DNA of 8,718 bases, taken from NCBI GenBank assembly GCA_016302705.1, contig JAEDNC010000035.1, forward strand, positions 1 through 8,718, written 5' to 3'. A program made the translations under genes and the position numbers. Shown here piece after piece: positions 5,144 through 8,718 of this stretch. The notes beneath the pieces are model-generated. The model saw nothing but the letters and a program-made list of their open reading frames with translations, searched no databases and was not told the DNA's origin. The stretch comes from Bacilli bacterium. Its GTDB lineage: Bacteria; Bacillota_I; Bacilli_A; RFN20; CAG-826. Each line of letters opens with the position of its first letter. Positions within the stretch are counted from its first letter, which is position 1.

Positions 5144-7090
5144 ATGATTAAAGTTGTTAAAAAAATTAAAAAGACACCAAAAGAATATACATTCGATGTT
5201 GATCACAACCCATACATCGTTCATTCATATAACAATACTTCTGGATTAGGGAAGGTTATTATTTTCCCTATTTTCCATTATGAAGGAGAATCTCGTTATA
5301 TTGATTTACTTAATCCAATCTTAAAACAAGGATATCACGTAGTAACCATTAATTTACTTAATTATGGTGACCGTGTTCTTTTCCTTAACTATTACTCTAA
5401 AGTATTAACTAAATTAGTGAATGAATGTATTACTTATAGGATTATTAAAAACGAACAAATCATCATTATGGGCTTTGGAGTTGGAGCTTATGTCGCTAGT
5501 TATATGCAAAAGAGTAAGCTTAAAGGAATTACAAAGATTATTCTTATTTCCCCAATTAACAAATATAAAGATGAATATATGATCTCTCGTGAGATTGAAT
5601 CATTTAAGATTCCAACATATATCTTCTTTGGACAAAACGATACGATCACTAACGCTGATAGTCGTTTCATGATGTTTGAAAAAGGAAAGAACAATAAGAA
5701 AGTGGCATTTACTTCTTATGGCATTAATGGTCACTTCTTATATTATCGAAAGACTTTATCAATTGATGTTGAAAAACAAGTGAAAACAAGTGGTGCAGAT
5801 GTATTTGTAGGAACAAGTAATAAATCATTTATTTCTTTCTCTCCAACTGATGTTGAATATAATACTTTATTCTATGATCACTTATTTAAAATATTAGAAG
5901 ATAAACCACTTCCAAAAAGAGTAGCCTTACTCACTGATGTATTCCCGCTTTTCACTAATGGGGTGTCTACAGTTGTTAATTTATTAAAGAACGAACTTAA
6001 TTCCTTAGGATATGAAACATATATTGTTGCCTTATGGGACAAGAAAGAGGATTTATCATTACTTCCTAATGATTACATCCCAATTATCGGTTCCCCTGCT
6101 CATTTTATTAAAGGACATAAAGATTTACATGCCTTAAAGAGTTTTGCCTTTAGTAGAAATGCAAAAACACTAGCCCTATTCGGATTTGATTATCTCCATT
6201 TGCACACAGAATATTCAATGAGTCAAATTGCTTTATTACTCTCTAGATACACCGGTATCAAAATGGTGTATACCTATCACACTTTATGGAAGTTATATTA
6301 CGAACAAAAATTTGGTAAGTTTGCAGGTGATGTTACTTATAGTGCTGCTAAACAATTACTCTTCTCAAGAGTGTATAAAGAATGTCCAACAATCATTGTT
6401 CCATCTCAAAAGAGTTATGAAATCTTAAAAGCAGATTCTTCTTCTGCTAAAGATATCAGAGTTATTCCTAGTTCTATCGAACCAGATAACTTCAAATTAA
6501 GTAGAGAAGATCTTAATGAAGTAAAAGCGTTAAAAGAGAAATACGGCTTAAAAAATAAGAAAGTTCTTGGCTATATTGGTAGAGTTTCAACTGAAAAGAA
6601 TATCGTTGAAACATTAGAAAATATTGCTTCTATTAAAAACGAAATACCTAATATTGTCTTTATGATTGTCGGAGTAGGAGATGCCTTAAAACTCCTCAAG
6701 AAAACCATTAAAAAGCTTAATTTAGATGATAATGTTATCTTTGTTGGAGAAGTCGAACATTCTAAACTTAAATATTATTATTCTTTATTTGATGTCTTTG
6801 TGACTGCCTCTAACTTTGAAACCCAAGGCTTAACATATTTTGAAGCTGCTTGTAGTGGCACTCTTATCTTAGCAAAGAAAGACAAAGCGATTGAAGGAGT
6901 GTTTGAAGATGGGGTTAACGCTTACATCTATGAAGACTTCTATCAATGGGCAGAAAGAATAGAAAAAGCTTTATTCAAGAACAATAAAATGATTGTTGAT
7001 AAGGCTAAAGAAACAATGAAACAATTCGCCCCAGATAAGTGGGCAAAGAAGATCGCAAACATCTATATCGAACTCAATCCAAAGAAATAG
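5144..7090 (+). CDS. Fusion of a degenerate alpha/beta-hydrolase domain with a GT4 glycosyltransferase (diacylglycerol glucosyltransferase-like)
   Basis: The product has 648 residues from 5144 (656 if 5120 is used; numbering here is from 5144). Residues of about 30-205 look like an alpha/beta hydrolase. There is a strand leading into GFGVG at 110-114, where the family has GxSxG, then an acid-loop motif GQND (D166) and a late histidine (H197). The nucleophile position is Gly112, so the domain is probably not a classical serine hydrolase. After a linker, residues of about 258-648 form a GT-B glycosyltransferase of family GT4. It has an N-terminal TDVFPLFTNGVSTVV segment, HTEYS (354-358), TYHTLW (377-382), GRVSTEKN (479-486), and the EX7E nucleotide-sugar motif with E559 and E567. 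These segments resemble processive or monoglucosyl diacylglycerol synthases of Bacilli and Mollicutes, so membrane glucolipid synthesis at the inner leaflet is likely. No transmembrane helix or signal peptide is evident. The gene is a single transcription unit with its own promoter and terminator. The GT4 assignment is firm, lipid acceptor specificity is inferred, and the role of the N-domain is unknown. Confidence 0.85.
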   Translation: MIKVVKKIKKTPKEYTFDVDHNPYIVHSYNNTSGLGKVIIFPIFHYEGESRYIDLLNPILKQGYHVVTINLLNYGDRVLFLNYYSKVLTKLVNECITYRIIKNEQIIIMGFGVGAYVASYMQKSKLKGITKIILISPINKYKDEYMISREIESFKIPTYIFFGQNDTITNADSRFMMFEKGKNNKKVAFTSYGINGHFLYYRKTLSIDVEKQVKTSGADVFVGTSNKSFISFSPTDVEYNTLFYDHLFKILEDKPLPKRVALLTDVFPLFTNGVSTVVNLLKNELNSLGYETYIVALWDKKEDLSLLPNDYIPIIGSPAHFIKGHKDLHALKSFAFSRNAKTLALFGFDYLHLHTEYSMSQIALLLSRYTGIKMVYTYHTLWKLYYEQKFGKFAGDVTYSAAKQLLFSRVYKECPTIIVPSQKSYEILKADSSSAKDIRVIPSSIEPDNFKLSREDLNEVKALKEKYGLKNKKVLGYIGRVSTEKNIVETLENIASIKNEIPNIVFMIVGVGDALKLLKKTIKKLNLDDNVIFVGEVEHSKLKYYYSLFDVFVTASNFETQGLTYFEAACSGTLILAKKDKAIEGVFEDGVNAYIYEDFYQWAERIEKALFKNNKMIVDKAKETMKQFAPDKWAKKIANIYIELNPKK

Positions 7091-7113
7091 GACAGTCTAC
7101 TGTTCTATTTTTT
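7086..7113 (+). terminator. Rho-independent terminator after the GT4 gene
   Basis: The left arm AATAGGACAG (7086-7095), which includes the TAG stop codon, pairs with CTGTTCTATT (7100-7109) around the loop TCTA. All ten positions pair if one G-U is allowed. A T-run follows to 7112. It separates the glycosyltransferase gene from the preTA operon. Confidence 0.82.
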
Positions 7114-7190
7114 GTATCAATCATGTTAAAAATCCAGTAAAATATTATTGTTAAATATCTTTTTATTACTTTTTTGAAGGAGGACTTTTA
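7114..7190 (+). promoter_or_regulatory. preTA upstream leader with strong Shine-Dalgarno sequence
   Basis: The roughly 77-nt stretch between the terminator and preT is very AT-rich. It ends in AAGGAGG (7177-7183), placed 7 nt before the ATG at 7191. A possible -10 box TAAAAT (7138-7143) is visible, but the nearest TTG-type hexamer (TTGTAT, 7112-7117) is 20 nt away, so the promoter assignment is weak. No riboswitch or clear operator palindrome was recognised. Confidence 0.4.
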
Positions 7191-8402
7191 ATGTCTGAAA
7201 AGTATATGAAAGAATATGAAGCAGGATTTAATCCTCGACTTGTGATGGAAGAGGCAAGCAGATGTCTCCTTTGTCATGACGCTCCATGTTCAAAAGCATG
7301 CCCAGCTGGCACTGACCCAGCTAAATTTATTCGTTCTGTGCGTTTTAAAAACGTAAAAGGGGCCGCAGAAACAGTTAGAGTCAATAATATATTAGGAGCA
7401 ATATGCGCAAGAGTCTGTCCAACTGAAAGATATTGTCAATTAGGTTGTTCTAGAAGTGGCATTGATAAGCCAATTGATATTGGCCGTATCCAAAGATATG
7501 TCACCGATAGTGAAGACGCTTTTAAGATGGATATCTTAGAGTCAAAAAAACCTAACGGCAAAAAAGTCGCAGTTATTGGATCAGGTCCAGCTGGCTTATC
7601 AGTAGCAGGATATCTCCAAATGCAAGGCTATTCAGTTACCATTTTTGAAAAAGAGACAAAAGCTGGTGGATATCTTAGATATGGTATCCCTGAATATCGT
7701 TTACCATCTATAGTTGTTGACAAAGAAATTAAACGCATTAAAAAACTTGGTGTGGCAATTGAAACTAATCATCCAGTAGAAGATGTTAATGCTTTAAAGA
7801 AAGAATATGACGCAGTTGTTGTCGCTACCGGACATAGTAAAGGAAAAATGCTTCCTATCTTTGAAGGTAAAAGGTTTGTTAAAACTGCAGTAGATTTCCT
7901 TCACGAAGCCAAAAGAAGAAAAGGAAATATCAAAGTTCCAGAGAATGTTTTAGTTATTGGTGGTGGAGATGTCGCGATGGACACCGTTACTACTTTAAAA
8001 CTATTAGGTGTTAAACAAGTCACTGATGTTGTTTATGAAACATTTGAAGAGTTTAAAGCGAGTAAGAAAGAACTTAGTGGCGCTCAAGAACAAGGTGTTA
8101 GTATCATAGACGGCTATGTTCCAGTTGCCTTAAAAGGAAAGAAAGTTGTCTTTGAACATCGCTTTATTAAAGCAAAACTTGAAGTTAAAGCTGACCTCAT
8201 CATTTTAGCGGTTGGTCAATATACAGAAGCTAATAAATTTGGCTTTGAAGTTAACAAACTCCAAGAAGTCACTAACGGAAATAAAAACGGTATTTTCGTC
8301 TGTGGAGATATCGCTCCAGGCGGAGAGAAAACTGTTGTTTACGCAGTGAAAAACGCGAAAGAAGTCGCTTATTCTGTTAAAAAATATTTAGGAGGAAAGT
8401 AA
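7191..8402 (+). CDS. preT: NAD-dependent dihydropyrimidine dehydrogenase subunit PreT
   Basis: PreT is the FAD and iron-sulfur subunit that takes electrons from NADH and passes them to PreA for reduction of uracil or thymine to the 5,6-dihydro form. The 403-residue protein begins with a ferredoxin-like region. The first cluster set is C25, C28, C33 and C37. The second is C76, C82 and C86 with Gln101, matching the unusual Cys3-Gln cluster of mammalian dihydropyrimidine dehydrogenase. The FAD Rossmann motif GSGPAGLS is at 130-137. A second dinucleotide motif for NADH, GGGDVAMD, is at 257-264, and the C-terminal FAD contact CGDIAPGGEKTVV starts at 371. GltD-type small subunits of glutamate synthase share this fold, but the adjoining preA decides the assignment. 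The gap to preA is 1 nt, and the preA Shine-Dalgarno sequence lies in the last codons of preT, implying coupled expression. Confidence 0.93.
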   Translation: MSEKYMKEYEAGFNPRLVMEEASRCLLCHDAPCSKACPAGTDPAKFIRSVRFKNVKGAAETVRVNNILGAICARVCPTERYCQLGCSRSGIDKPIDIGRIQRYVTDSEDAFKMDILESKKPNGKKVAVIGSGPAGLSVAGYLQMQGYSVTIFEKETKAGGYLRYGIPEYRLPSIVVDKEIKRIKKLGVAIETNHPVEDVNALKKEYDAVVVATGHSKGKMLPIFEGKRFVKTAVDFLHEAKRRKGNIKVPENVLVIGGGDVAMDTVTTLKLLGVKQVTDVVYETFEEFKASKKELSGAQEQGVSIIDGYVPVALKGKKVVFEHRFIKAKLEVKADLIILAVGQYTEANKFGFEVNKLQEVTNGNKNGIFVCGDIAPGGEKTVVYAVKNAKEVAYSVKKYLGGK

Positions 8403-8403
8403 T

Positions 8404-8718
8404 ATGGTAAAGAAAGATTTAAGTATTACCTTCTTAGGTGTTAAGTTCCCAAACCCATTCTGTTTATCATCTTCTCCAGTTGGTAATGACTATGATATGT
8501 GTAAAAAAGCATATGATGTCGGTTGGGGTGGAATCGTCTTTAAGACCATCGGTCCTAAATCATATGTCATTAACGAAGTATCTCCACGTTTTGATAAACT
8601 CGATAAAGAAGCTGAACCATTTATCGGATTTAAAAACATGGAACAAATTGCGGAGCACTCTTTAGAAGAAAACTTAAGAGACTTAGCGAGATTAAAGAAA
8701 GAATACCCAGACAAAGTC
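8404..8718 (+). CDS. preA: NAD-dependent dihydropyrimidine dehydrogenase subunit PreA, N-terminal part (3' truncated by window)
   Basis: The visible 105 codons have no stop and run to the window edge. The sequence follows E. coli PreA closely from the first residues: KDLSITFLGVKFPNPF, CLSSSPVGN, GWGGIVFKTIG, EVSPRFD, and EPFIGFKNMEQIAEH followed by LEENL. PreA is the FMN-containing TIM-barrel subunit, related to dihydroorotate dehydrogenase, that reduces the pyrimidine. Full-length members also carry a C-terminal 2x[4Fe-4S] ferredoxin domain, which would lie beyond the window together with the catalytic cysteine loop. The start at 8404 has a strong Shine-Dalgarno sequence (TAGGAGG) overlapping the preT end. 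The preTA pair forms one operon. Confidence 0.95.
   Translation, partial: MVKKDLSITFLGVKFPNPFCLSSSPVGNDYDMCKKAYDVGWGGIVFKTIGPKSYVINEVSPRFDKLDKEAEPFIGFKNMEQIAEHSLEENLRDLARLKKEYPDKV

Noticed and set aside
7191..8402. Glutamate synthase small subunit (gltD)
   Set aside because: The cysteine motifs and FAD/NAD folds are shared with GltD, but the next gene is clearly preA and no gltB is present. The Cys3-Gln cluster pattern fits dihydropyrimidine dehydrogenase.
1..8718. CRISPR arrays, insertion sequences, prophage or defence genes
   Set aside because: No regularly spaced repeats, terminal inverted repeats, transposase-like or defence-like motifs were seen. The region is almost fully occupied by conserved, co-oriented housekeeping and metabolic genes.

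Overview
This window reads as a chromosomal segment from a low-GC Gram-positive (Bacillota) organism. The codons are AT-rich, Shine-Dalgarno sequences are strong (AGGAGG), and the gene order secY-adk-map-infA-rpmJ-rpsM-rpsK-rpoA-rplQ is the classic Firmicutes spc/alpha ribosomal order. rpsD does not lie between rpsK and rpoA, unlike in many Clostridia, which favours Bacilli or a Mollicutes/Erysipelotrichia-like relative. All visible Trp codons are TGG, and none of the 12 visible stop codons is TGA (9 TAA, 3 TAG). The exact lineage cannot be fixed from the sequence alone.

Region 1 (1-4534) is the 3' end of a ribosomal-protein super-operon, all on the + strand. It holds the C-terminal part of the SecY translocon channel, adenylate kinase, methionine aminopeptidase, initiation factor IF-1, ribosomal proteins L36 (a 37-residue gene), S13 and S11, the RNA polymerase alpha subunit, and L17. 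Gaps are 2-35 nt, and the run ends at a strong, nearly perfectly palindromic intrinsic terminator at 4507-4529.

Region 2 (4531-7113) holds two single-gene units: a QueT-family ECF transporter S component (queuosine-precursor uptake), and a large two-domain protein joining an alpha/beta-hydrolase-like domain to a GT4 glycosyltransferase. Each gene has its own promoter directly downstream of the previous terminator and its own terminator. Both lack a Shine-Dalgarno sequence. In both, the -10 box ends exactly 10 nt before the favoured ATG, so both look leaderless or nearly so. In the hydrolase domain the usual nucleophile serine is replaced by glycine, so it is probably a non-catalytic domain attached to a membrane glycolipid-type glucosyltransferase.

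Region 3 (7114-8718) is a preTA operon encoding the two subunits of an NAD-dependent dihydropyrimidine dehydrogenase (reductive uracil/thymine catabolism). preT is complete; preA runs off the window edge. No mobile elements, CRISPR arrays, tRNAs or rRNAs were seen, and no gene-free stretch exceeds about 100 nt. Most of the window is conserved housekeeping DNA. The points worth following up are the paired leaderless promoter architecture, the pseudo-hydrolase/GT4 fusion, the N-terminally extended L17, and preTA.
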